The notes under the pieces: generated by a model
Database searches by the model: none
The model's input: the letters and a program-made list of their open reading frames with translations, nothing else
Told to the model about the DNA's origin: nothing
Made by a program: the position numbers and the translations under genes
Shown here: positions 36,698-44,539 of the stretch, piece after piece
Position numbering within the stretch: position 1 is the stretch's first letter
Layout: each line of letters opens with the position of its first letter
Source of the DNA: Nocardioides astragali
Lineage (GTDB): Bacteria > Actinomycetota > Actinomycetes > Propionibacteriales > Nocardioidaceae
Length of the DNA stretch: 64,000 nucleotides
Assembly (NCBI RefSeq): GCF_024436375.1
Contig: NZ_JAFMZM010000003.1
Coordinates: 453,627 to 517,626, forward strand
Direction: 5' to 3'

Positions 36698-37084
36698 TCA
36701 CGTGCGGTAGCCGCCGAGCAGCTCGGCGAGGCGCAGGTGCGGCTGGGCCTCCTCGCGGCGGCCCTTGCGCTGAAGGGCGCGGCCGACCAGGAGATGGGCG
36801 TAAGGCTCGTTGGGGTCGTGCTCGAGCAGCTCGGTGGCGACCCGGATGGTGCCGTCGAGCTGCGCGGAGTGGAAGAGCGACCGCGCCAGCAGCAGGCGTA
36901 CGTCGGTCAGCTCGTGCCCCACGTCGGCGGAGTCGTTGATCAGCTCGGTCAGCAGCACGGCCGCCTCGCGGTAGGCCCGCTCCTCGAAGAGGGACTGGGC
37001 TCGCACCCAGCGATCGTGGGCGGTGTCGTCGAGCATGCCCGCGTGTCCGCGCAGCAGGTCCTCGAAGGGGGTGAAGTCGGTCAT
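36698..37084 (-). CDS. Tetratricopeptide-repeat protein
   Basis: 128 residues, soluble, with two to three TPR-like helical hairpins (about 25-60, 62-95 and 96-122). It opens with MTDFTPFEDLLRGHAG, which closely resembles the C-terminus of the FMN reductase at 38390-39052 (DVTPFGDLLRGHSG). ATG 37084 follows GAGAGGAGCGACG, so longer upstream starts are not needed. Divergent from the monooxygenase gene. A scaffolding role with that enzyme pair is possible, by inference only. Confidence 0.8.
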   Translation of the reverse strand: MTDFTPFEDLLRGHAGMLDDTAHDRWVRAQSLFEERAYREAAVLLTELINDSADVGHELTDVRLLLARSLFHSAQLDGTIRVATELLEHDPNEPYAHLLVGRALQRKGRREEAQPHLRLAELLGGYRT

Positions 37085-37241
37085 CGTCGCTCCTCTCGCG
37101 AAGCCGTCCAGGGGACGTCGGTCATCCGAGCGTGCGCCTGGACGTGGGCCCAACGTCGTACGCCCACCGGCGATTCCACGGAATACTTCGGGTCGCAGCC
37201 TCGTTGGAGATGATACAAACTTGAACTAGATGGAGGGCATC

Positions 37242-38393
37242 ATGCAGTTCGGCATCTTCAGCGTCGGCGACGTCACCCCGGACCCGACCACCGGTCTCAC
37301 GCTCTCCGAGGGCGAGCGGATCGCGCTGATGACGCGGGTCGCGCTCAAGGCCGAGGAGGTCGGGCTCGACGTCTTCGCGACCGGCGAGCACCACAACCCG
37401 CCGTTCGTGGTGTCGGCCCCGACGACGCACCTCGCCTACATCGCCGCGAAGACCGAGCGGCTGCTGCTCTCGACCAGCACCACGCTGATCACCACCACCG
37501 ACCCGGTGAGGATCGCCGAGGACTACGCCTTCCTCCAGCACCTCTCCGGCGGCCGCGTCGACCTGATGATGGGACGCGGCAACACCGGTCCGGTCTACCC
37601 GTGGTTCGGCAAGGACATCCGCGACGGCATCAAGCTGGCGGTGGAGAACTACCACCTCCTCCGCAAGCTCTGGCGCGAGCCGCAGGTCAACTGGCAGGGC
37701 CAGTTCCGTACGCCCCTGCAGGGCTTCACCTCCACGCCCGCGCCGCTCGACGGCACGCCGCCCTTCGTGTGGCACGGCTCGATCCGCAGCACCGAGATCG
37801 CGGAGCAGGCCGCCTACTACGGCGACGGCTTCTTCCACAACCACATCTTCTGGAACAAGGAGCACACCGAGGCGATGGTGAAGCTCTACCGACGCCGCTT
37901 CGAGCACTACGGCCACGGCGCCGCCGACCAGGCCTACGTCGGCCTGGGCGGGCAGGTCTTCATGGCCTCGACCGAGGCCGAGGCCAAGCGGGTCTACCGC
38001 CCCTACTTCGACAACGCCCCGGTCTACGGTCACGGCCCGTCTCTCGAGGACTACACCAAGATGACGCCACTGACCGTCGGCACTCCCGAGCAGGTCATCG
38101 AGCGCACCCTGGGCTTCGCCGACTACGTCGGTGACTACCAGCGCCAGCTCTTCCTCGCCGACCACGCCGGCCTGCCGGAGTCACTGGTGATGGAGCAGCT
38201 GGAGATGCTCGGCACCGAGGTCGTGCCCGTGCTGCGCAAGGAGTTCGAGCGCCGCCGTCCCGCGCACGTGCCGTCCGACCCGCCCACGCACGCCTCGCTC
38301 GTGGCCGCCGGCCCCGACTCCCCGCACCACCTCGTCGAGCCCGCCCGGGCGCTGGCCGAGGCCGCCGCATCGTCGGTCGAGGAGGGCGCATGA
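37242..38393 (+). CDS. LLM-class flavin-dependent oxidoreductase (CE1758 family)
   Basis: 383 residues, luciferase-like monooxygenase fold that uses reduced flavin supplied by a partner and oxygen. Characteristic stretches are MQFGIFSVGDVTPDPTTG at the start, GEHHNPPFVVSAPTTHLAYIAA near residue 50 and DLMMGRGNTGPVYPWFG near 110. ATG 37242 follows GGAGG; the in-frame ATG at 37230 lacks a site. It overlaps the FMN reductase gene (ATGA), the known CE1758/CE1759 pair. Substrate unknown. Confidence 0.92.
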   Translation: MQFGIFSVGDVTPDPTTGLTLSEGERIALMTRVALKAEEVGLDVFATGEHHNPPFVVSAPTTHLAYIAAKTERLLLSTSTTLITTTDPVRIAEDYAFLQHLSGGRVDLMMGRGNTGPVYPWFGKDIRDGIKLAVENYHLLRKLWREPQVNWQGQFRTPLQGFTSTPAPLDGTPPFVWHGSIRSTEIAEQAAYYGDGFFHNHIFWNKEHTEAMVKLYRRRFEHYGHGAADQAYVGLGGQVFMASTEAEAKRVYRPYFDNAPVYGHGPSLEDYTKMTPLTVGTPEQVIERTLGFADYVGDYQRQLFLADHAGLPESLVMEQLEMLGTEVVPVLRKEFERRRPAHVPSDPPTHASLVAAGPDSPHHLVEPARALAEAAASSVEEGA

Positions 38394-39052
38394 GCCGTCG
38401 TGTCGTCGTCGTCACCGCGGGACTCACCGTCCCGTCGTCGACCCGCCTGCTCGCCGACCAGCTCGCCGAGGCGACGACCGCGCAGGTGACGGCGCGCGGG
38501 GAGTCGGTGGACGTGGAGTTCGTCGAGCTGCGGGAGGTGGCCGGCGAGCTGGCCACGTTCATGGTCACCGGCGGCATCCCGACGCCGCGCCTGACCGAGC
38601 TCCGCGAGCGCGTCTCGGGGGCCGACGGACTGATCGCCGTCACCCCGGTCTTCAACGCGAGCTTCAGCGGCCTGTTCAAGATGTTCTTCGACGCCCTCGA
38701 CCCCGACGCGTTGACCGGTACGCCGGTGCTGATCGCCGCGACCGCCGGCAGCGCCCGGCACTCGCTGGTCCTCGACCACGCGATGCGGCCGCTCTTCGCC
38801 TACCTCCGCGCGGTCGTCGTACCCACTGGGGTGTTCGCGGCGACCGAGGACTTCGGCAGCCACGGCCTGTCGGACCGGATCACCCGGGCCGCCTCCGAGC
38901 TCGCCGCGGCGGTGCTGAGCCAGGGGGACTACGGCGTCGGCGGGTTCGCCCCCGACCTCGCCGCCCGGCCGCGCCGCAGCTCCGGCACCCAGGTCGAGGC
39001 CGACGTCACGCCCTTCGGCGACCTGCTGCGGGGCCACTCCGGCTCGGACTGA
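38390..39052 (+). CDS. LLM-partnered FMN reductase (CE1759 family)
   Basis: A 220-residue flavodoxin-like NAD(P)H:FMN reductase: TAGLTVPSSTRLLADQLAE binds phosphate, ADGLIAVTPVFNASFSGLFKMFFDAL lies over the flavin, and TPVLIAATAGSARHSLVLDHAMRPLFAYLRA is typical of the family. It supplies reduced FMN to the monooxygenase it overlaps. The last residues, DVTPFGDLLRGHSG, recur at the N-terminus of the divergent TPR protein. Confidence 0.92.
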   Translation: MSRRVVVVTAGLTVPSSTRLLADQLAEATTAQVTARGESVDVEFVELREVAGELATFMVTGGIPTPRLTELRERVSGADGLIAVTPVFNASFSGLFKMFFDALDPDALTGTPVLIAATAGSARHSLVLDHAMRPLFAYLRAVVVPTGVFAATEDFGSHGLSDRITRAASELAAAVLSQGDYGVGGFAPDLAARPRRSSGTQVEADVTPFGDLLRGHSGSD

Positions 39053-39074
39053 CCCATCCGGATCAAAAGCCCGC

Positions 39075-39629
39075 TCACTTGACACTGCCGCCGAAGGAAT
39101 CGACGGTCAGGTCGTCGATCAGCCACTCACCGTTGCGGTTCTCGAGCGTCGCAGTGCCCTCCCAATGTGACTCCTGCGGCGCGCCCGCATCGAGCTGCAG
39201 CTCTCGGCCGCGCACGGGGTAGCTCGAGCCCGTGCTGGCGAAGGCGAAGTCGATCCGGATCCTGTCACCGGACCATCGCCGGTCGGACAGCTCGACGCGT
39301 ACGTCGGAGTCGGTGATGCCGGTCGGATGACCGTCCATGCCGTCCTCGTACGCCACAGTGGGGTGGACGTCGCGCGAGGTGAGGTAGACCGCCTGCCTGT
39401 CGATCTGGACGCCGATGGGGTCTTCTGCCCGACCCTTCACGGCGAAGAAGGCCCGGACGGTTGCCACAGCCGCCTGCATGGCGTCCGCGTCAGCCGAGCT
39501 CGGAGACGCGGCAATCGGGGTCGGCGCGGCGTCTCTCGAGGATGACGGTGCCTCGCACGCGGTGCTACTCAGCGCCAACATCAGCACCGCGCACACTGCC
39601 AAGCTCAGGCGGTATCCCCCCTTGTCCAC
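39075..39629 (-). CDS. Hypothetical lipoprotein
   Basis: 184 residues: lipoprotein signal with lipobox SSTAC (about Cys25), a Ser/Ala/Pro linker, then a globular part with WEGTATLENRNGEWLIDDLTVDSFGG at the end, which recalls SnoaL/NTF2-like or Mce-associated secreted folds. No family assigned. GTG start at 39629. It converges on the FMN reductase gene. Confidence 0.7.
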   Translation of the reverse strand: MDKGGYRLSLAVCAVLMLALSSTACEAPSSSRDAAPTPIAASPSSADADAMQAAVATVRAFFAVKGRAEDPIGVQIDRQAVYLTSRDVHPTVAYEDGMDGHPTGITDSDVRVELSDRRWSGDRIRIDFAFASTGSSYPVRGRELQLDAGAPQESHWEGTATLENRNGEWLIDDLTVDSFGGSVK

Positions 39630-39819
39630 GGGCTGATGCTAGGGAAGCCGGCGCGTGAGGGCTGGGGAACTCGGCATTCAGCTCTCAGTCATGCCGTCGC
39701 GCCTGGTGCGAAGGCGCCGACCCGCGGGGGCGCTGCACCACCCAGCCCATCGGGTGTGCCCGGACCCGTCGGACGGTGGTTGCCTCGATGGTCCGTCACC
39801 GAACCCGAGGAGGACCGCC

Positions 39820-40176
39820 ATGGGCGACACCGTGTGGAGCTACCGCGACAGCGAGTGGGCGCAGGACCGCGACCTGGTCGGCTACGACGTCGAGGTCGAG
39901 GGCGGCTCGATCGGCAAGATCGACAAGGCCAGCACCGAGGCATCCAGCCAGTGGCTGGTGGTCGACACCGGCTTCTGGATCTTCGGCAAGAAGCGCGTGA
40001 TCCCCGCTGGCGTCGTCGTCGGCATCGACCACGAGGATCGCAGGGTCATCCTCAGCATGAGCAAGAACCAGATCCAGGCCGCGCCGGACTACGACGACTC
40101 CGAGTGGGCCAACGAGGACACCCGGACCAGGCACGCCGACTACTACCGGCCGTACGCCCCGCAGGACCGGGACTGA
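39820..40176 (+). CDS. PRC-barrel domain protein
   Basis: 118 residues with one PRC-barrel (about 20-80: LVGYDVEVEGGSIGKIDKAS, WLVVDTGFWIFGKKRVIPAGVV) and an acidic/aromatic tail. PRC-barrels mediate protein or RNA contacts and occur in envelope and stress proteins of actinobacteria. GAGGAGG precedes ATG 39820. A 37-residue membrane peptide follows after 1 bp. Confidence 0.88.
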   Translation: MGDTVWSYRDSEWAQDRDLVGYDVEVEGGSIGKIDKASTEASSQWLVVDTGFWIFGKKRVIPAGVVVGIDHEDRRVILSMSKNQIQAAPDYDDSEWANEDTRTRHADYYRPYAPQDRD

Positions 40177-40177
40177 C

Positions 40178-40291
40178 GTGTCGCCCGTACGCATCCGGCC
40201 TCTCGGCGGTGGCCTCGGCTGCCTGATGATGATCCTGGTGTCAGTCGTCCTCTCCGTGCTGCTGACCGTGGTCCTTAACCTCGGTCGCTGA
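40178..40291 (+). CDS. 37-residue single-helix membrane protein
   Basis: GTG start 1 bp after the PRC-barrel stop; the sequence begins VSPVRIRPLGGGLGCLMM and continues as a single hydrophobic helix ending NLGR. The basic N-terminus and Gly-rich turn before the helix are typical of small actinobacterial membrane proteins carrying the RPLGGGLGCL motif. Probably co-translated with the PRC-barrel protein. Confidence 0.6.
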   Translation: MSPVRIRPLGGGLGCLMMILVSVVLSVLLTVVLNLGR

Positions 40292-40358
40292 ACCCTTCCC
40301 GGCGCCCCCCGCGCTGGCTAACGTGGAACGGACCTGCCGAGCCCGTGAGGAGCACCCG

Positions 40359-40784
40359 ATGGCCGTCCTGCTCAACCCCTACCTCAACTTCCCCGACGCC
40401 AAGGCGCGCGAGGCGATGGAGTTCTACCAGTCGGTCATGGGGGGTGAGCTCAACGTGATGACCTTCGGCGACATGGGCACCGAGGGCCCCATGGCCACCC
40501 AGGTCATGCACGGGCAGCTCGAGACGCCCGGCGGCATCACGCTCATGGGGGCCGACGCCCCGCCGGAGATGGTGCAGGTCACCTTCGGTGACAACGTCTC
40601 GATCAGCCTCTCCGGCGGTCCCGAGGACGGCGACCAGCTGCGGGGCTGGTTCGCGGCGCTGTCCGAGGGCGGTCAGGTCCGGCAGCCGCTGGAGCCCGCC
40701 CCCTGGGGCGATGAGTTCGGCATGTTCGTCGACCGCTTCGGGATCAACTGGCTGGTCAACATCGCGGGCGAGTCTCAGGCCTGA
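40359..40784 (+). CDS. VOC-family protein (PhnB/glyoxalase-like)
   Basis: 141 residues of the PhnB-like branch of the vicinal-oxygen-chelate fold: LLNPYLNFPDAKAREAMEFYQSVMGGEL at the start and PWGDEFGMFVDRFGINWLVNI at the end. Metal-ligand residues of true glyoxalases are not all present, so enzymatic activity is uncertain. ATG 40359 follows GTGAGGAGC. Confidence 0.9.
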   Translation: MAVLLNPYLNFPDAKAREAMEFYQSVMGGELNVMTFGDMGTEGPMATQVMHGQLETPGGITLMGADAPPEMVQVTFGDNVSISLSGGPEDGDQLRGWFAALSEGGQVRQPLEPAPWGDEFGMFVDRFGINWLVNIAGESQA

Positions 40785-40939
40785 GGGCGTAGGCGTTGGG
40801 GTCGCGCGCCCTCAGCTCGTGAGTCATACCGCCCAGATTGACGCGCCCCCTACCGGCAACCCTCCACGGTCGGAGTCAGAGAGATCGCGCAACGCCCAGT
40901 GCCTGGCTGCCGTCAGGTCCTTGTTTGGGCGGTGTAGTG

Positions 40940-41791
40940 CTACGCGGAGTCAGTGGCTCGCCACGGCGCGTCGCGGTCCTCGAGGGTTTCCAGCATCAGC
41001 TGGCACCACGTCTGGGAGGCGCCTGCGGCGAGGCGCGCGTGGCGTGGCCGGACCCAAGTGGGGACGCTCTCGCGGCCGTGGCCGGTGCCGACCTGATTGC
41101 GAAGCTCGGTGATGCCCTGCGTCAGGCTGGTCAGCGACTGGAGGATGCGGCGAAGGGCCTTGCCTTCCTCGGCTGTTCCTTCGACACCAGACGCATTCAA
41201 TCTCAGCGCCTCCTGCGCGCGGGCGACGAGCTGCGGGACGTCGTCGGACTTCGTGTAGGCGATTTTCCGGCTTCGGAGCACGAGTTTGGCGGTCGACTCA
41301 ACGAGCTCCTTCGCGACACTGACGGCCAACCGCGGGTCGCTCTCGATGCTGTCGTTGAGGCGGCGAAGGTGGTCGCGAATGGCAGAGGCGTCCGGGAGCG
41401 AGGACAGCAACTCGGTGGCGAACTGAACCTGCGCGGACCCGACAATCTGGGTCTGCTCGTCCAGCGTGAACCCGTCCCGACGAAGCTGGTCGATGAACCG
41501 CTCGGTGAACTCCACAGCCAACGGCTCTGTCTCAGAACGGTGGGTCATCTCGAACAGGACGTGATTAACGACCTCGACTAGTTTCGCGATGTCGGCGGGG
41601 TGGTCGAGGTTCAACGTGGAGATGTACTGGATCGCGAGCCCGCGTCGCTGGCCGCTGACCTCGCTGGCGGCTGAAGCGTCGCCGAGTTCGACGTCGGCGT
41701 CGTCGAAGAGGTCTGTGATGGTCGCAAGCGTCCACGAGCCGGCGAACTCGTCGCCGAGTATCCGCAAGGTTCGCTTGGAGAACCGGGCCAT
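40940..41791 (-). CDS. Abortive-infection family protein (Abi_C domain)
   Basis: 283 residues. The C-terminal half matches the Abi_C pattern (PF14355): DPRLAVSVAKELVESTAKLVL (about 160), LGxL-like ILQSLTSLTQGITELRNQVGTGHGR (about 225) and RHARLAAGASQTWCQLMLETL at the end. The N-terminal half is a helical region of unknown type. Such proteins are linked to phage-triggered growth arrest, but the mechanism of this subtype is unknown. ATG 41791 follows GGAGG. Base composition looks less extreme than its neighbours, and a gene-free stretch lies upstream, suggesting acquired DNA. Confidence 0.75.
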   Translation of the reverse strand: MARFSKRTLRILGDEFAGSWTLATITDLFDDADVELGDASAASEVSGQRRGLAIQYISTLNLDHPADIAKLVEVVNHVLFEMTHRSETEPLAVEFTERFIDQLRRDGFTLDEQTQIVGSAQVQFATELLSSLPDASAIRDHLRRLNDSIESDPRLAVSVAKELVESTAKLVLRSRKIAYTKSDDVPQLVARAQEALRLNASGVEGTAEEGKALRRILQSLTSLTQGITELRNQVGTGHGRESVPTWVRPRHARLAAGASQTWCQLMLETLEDRDAPWRATDSA

Positions 41792-42384
41792 GTCGGTGCG
41801 CCTCCTTCTGGTCGACACACCTTAGTTCGGCTCGGCGAGACCGACGTCGCCCTTTGCCCTATGCGCTGGGGAGGGGTCCGCTGCACGAACTGGTGTCAGC
41901 TTGACCTAGCCCATATCGCCGCCAATGACTGTCAAGCCGTGAACGTGGTTGGCACTTCGCGTCCCGGCGTGGCCGCGCTGGCCCGGTGCCCGGTAGGACC
42001 AGGCCCCTCTCCCCCTGCATTCGCCCACACCGCGCGGAGCGGCTGTAGGCCAACATGGGCAGTGTGCAGTTCAGCTCGAACGTGGGGCTAGGTCTCGCCT
42101 GCGAAAGTTCAACAGGGAGGGTGCACTGCACAGCGGTTACAGATACAGAGCGGCAGCCGGTCCAGGCAGGACCTGTCCCCTGGATCGTGCAGCAGGTCGC
42201 CTGGAGCTCAGAGTGTCACCCACAGTCCAGTCACCGCGTCGGTTGGAGGGCCATCAATGATCTGGGTCGAAGCGGAGGAACCTTGACGCACCAGGCGCTG
42301 ACATGAACGGTAGATTCCCCCGGACGAAGTTCCGCGGGTACCTCGCCGAACAGGCGCTAGCGTAGGCACTGTCAGGAGCACCAT
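41792..42384. other. 593-bp stretch without a recognisable gene
   Basis: Lies between the Abi_C gene and the DUF4395 gene. I find no convincing coding frame, tRNA, terminal repeat or transposase fragment. Short dyads such as GTGCACTGCAC (near 42120) are present. It may hold promoters for both flanking genes plus decayed or non-coding DNA. Confidence 0.5.
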
Positions 42385-42852
42385 ATGGGCACCACCGGAG
42401 TCACCTCGTGTCCACTCCGCGGTCAGGTCGACCCGCGCGCCCTCCGATTCGGCGCCGCAGCAACGGCAGGCGTGCTCGCGATCGTGTTGCTCACCGTTGG
42501 TGTCGCCCGTCCGCTGGCTCTCGGCCTGCTCGCCTCCCAGGTTGCCGTGTTTGGGTTCACCGCGTTCGTGAGCGTGCACTGGTCCGTGTGGGCGCAGATC
42601 TTTGCCCGCTTCGTCTGGCCGCGGATCGGAGCAGCAACTGAGTTGGAGGATGCTCGCCCGGCCCGCTTCGCGCAGTTCATCGGGTTCGTGCTGACCGCTC
42701 TGGCGTTGCTGGGCTTCGTGATCGGCGTCGATCGCATTGGCTATGGCTTCGTCGCCGTCGCGGTCGCCGGGGCTGCCACGAACGCAACGACAGGGCTGTG
42801 TTTGGGTTGCAAGGTCTACCTGCTGCTGCGTTCGATCGACATGCCACCGTGA
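42385..42852 (+). CDS. DUF4395 membrane protein
   Basis: 155 residues: three to four helices (about 23-42, 45-65, 94-113, 118-140) and the family end motif TTGLCLGCKVYLLL with a CxxC. DUF4395 proteins often accompany thioredoxin or sulfurtransferase genes; none is here. AGGAG lies upstream of ATG 42385. Its TGA overlaps the GTG of the LuxR regulator, an unusual partner. Confidence 0.85.
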   Translation: MGTTGVTSCPLRGQVDPRALRFGAAATAGVLAIVLLTVGVARPLALGLLASQVAVFGFTAFVSVHWSVWAQIFARFVWPRIGAATELEDARPARFAQFIGFVLTALALLGFVIGVDRIGYGFVAVAVAGAATNATTGLCLGCKVYLLLRSIDMPP

Positions 42853-44456
42853 GCGCCGCGAGCTCTCTGGCCGCCGGGCAGGCGGCCCTTGCGCGCGCCG
42901 CGTGGGCTGACGCGCGCGTGTGCTTCGAAGCAGCGGCAGCAGCCGAGGACTCGCCGGCGGCGTGGGAAGGCATCAGCCGAGCCGCCTGGTGGGAGGGCGA
43001 CTCGGAGGTGACGCTGTCCGCGCGGGTGCGCGCCTACCATGGCTATCGCCGGATTGAGGATGCCCGTGGTGCCGCTCGGATGGCGATGTGGGTTGCCTCG
43101 GACCATCTCGACTTCCGCGGTGACGACGCCGTGTGTGCGGTCTGGCTCCGTCGAGCACACGCGCTGCTCGACGGACACCCTCCCTGCGCCGAACTCGGGT
43201 TCGTCCTCCTGCTGGAGGCCGACGTCGCGCTGCTCGCAGACAACGATCCGCGGACGGCCGAACGGATCGCCAGAGCCGCACTCGAGCTGGCCAGGGCGTG
43301 CGACGAGATCGATGTCGAGGTGGTCGCGCTTGCCATCCTCGGCGGTGCGCTGATCGCGTCCGGCGCGATCGGGGAGGGGCTGCAGCGACTCGACGAGTCC
43401 GCTGCCCTCGCTGTCTCGGAGGAGTTCGGTGACACCGCGGCACCCGGATGGGCGCTGTGCCACACCGTCTCTGGTTGCGCCGATGCCGGCGATTTCGGTC
43501 GCGCCGATCAGTGGAGCCGGGCCCTCCACAGCTGGTCCGCCACGTGGCGGGCGCGCCACTTCTTCGGCATCTGCCGGACGTCGTACGGCGGGGTCCTCAC
43601 GACGAGAGGTGAGTGGCCACTGGCTGAGGAGGAGCTCGCGACCGCGCTGACGGACCTCTCGTCGACCCGGCCGGGGCTCGCCGCTCCCACCACGGTGCGT
43701 CTCGCCGAGCTTCGCGCACGCCAGGGACGGTCACGGGAGGCGCGATCTCTCTTCGAGTCGGCCCTGCCGTTTCACCACGCGGTGATCGGACTCGGCGCGC
43801 TCGACCTCCAGGCGGGTGACCCCAGGACCGCGATCGAGGCGGCCGAGCGCATTCTGCGGCGTCTCGACGATGCCAGCGTGCTCGACCGTCTGCCCGCACT
43901 CGAGCTGCTGGCGCGGGCGCACGCCGCTGCTGGCGACTCGGAGCAGGCACACGCGGCACTCGACCAGCTCGAGGCGCCCGGTCTTGCGACGCCGTACCTC
44001 CGCGGGCGGGTGCGCCTGGTCCGGGGCGAGGTGCTCGTCGGCGCGGGGGAGCTCGAGGGCGCGCGCGAGGCTGCGGAGGACGCCGTGGACCTGTTCAGCG
44101 GATGTTCGGCTCCCTACGAGACGGCCCGGGCGCGGCTGGTGCTGGCGAGTGCACTGGAGGCAGCCGGGAGACCCGAACGCGCGGCGGCGGAGACGAAGGC
44201 GGCTCAGCAGGCACTCGAGCTGCTCGGTGCGCGCGTCGACGCTCGAGGTGGCGACAGCAACTCCGGGACGCTGAGTCCGCGCGAGGTCGACATCCTGCGT
44301 CTGGTCGCCCAGGGGTCCAGCGACGCACAGATCGCTGACAGGCTCTTCCTGAGCCCCCACACGGTGCACCGCCACGTCGCGAACCTCCGACGAAAGCTCG
44401 GCGCGTCCTCGCGGGCCGCCGCGGTGGCGAACGCCACGAAGCTGCGCCTCCTCTGA
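42849..44456 (+). CDS. LuxR-family regulator with TPR-like sensor region
   Basis: 535 residues. About 460 residues of TPR/MalT-like helical repeats (for example RARVCFEAAAAAEDSP, GEGLQRLDESAALA, REARSLFESAL) lead to a C-terminal LuxR helix-turn-helix: LSPREVDILRLVAQGSSDAQIADRLFLSPHTVHRHV. There is no N-terminal ATPase, unlike full LAL regulators. GTG 42849 overlaps the DUF4395 stop; the longer in-frame start inside DUF4395 is unlikely. Likely controls nearby genes such as the flavin oxidase downstream. Confidence 0.88.
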   Translation: MSAASSLAAGQAALARAAWADARVCFEAAAAAEDSPAAWEGISRAAWWEGDSEVTLSARVRAYHGYRRIEDARGAARMAMWVASDHLDFRGDDAVCAVWLRRAHALLDGHPPCAELGFVLLLEADVALLADNDPRTAERIARAALELARACDEIDVEVVALAILGGALIASGAIGEGLQRLDESAALAVSEEFGDTAAPGWALCHTVSGCADAGDFGRADQWSRALHSWSATWRARHFFGICRTSYGGVLTTRGEWPLAEEELATALTDLSSTRPGLAAPTTVRLAELRARQGRSREARSLFESALPFHHAVIGLGALDLQAGDPRTAIEAAERILRRLDDASVLDRLPALELLARAHAAAGDSEQAHAALDQLEAPGLATPYLRGRVRLVRGEVLVGAGELEGAREAAEDAVDLFSGCSAPYETARARLVLASALEAAGRPERAAAETKAAQQALELLGARVDARGGDSNSGTLSPREVDILRLVAQGSSDAQIADRLFLSPHTVHRHVANLRRKLGASSRAAAVANATKLRLL

Positions 44457-44464
44457 ACCCATGG

Positions 44465-44500
44465 CCGGAACGGGCCATTCGCTTCAGATGGCCGTTCCGG
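44465..44500. promoter_or_regulatory. Inverted repeat between luxR-type and oxidase genes
   Basis: CCGGAACGGGCCAT (44465-44478) pairs with ATGGCCGTTCCGG (44488-44500) with one bulged G. It could terminate the regulator transcript or serve as its operator for the oxidase gene 40 bp downstream. Confidence 0.5.
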
Positions 44501-44539
44501 GCGACGCGCTCGCTGCCCAGTGCGCACCAGACTCCCACC

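Noticed and set aside
41792-42384. Degenerate transposase or tRNA in the gap
   Set aside because: No terminal repeats, no transposase motifs and no cloverleaf pattern could be found by eye.
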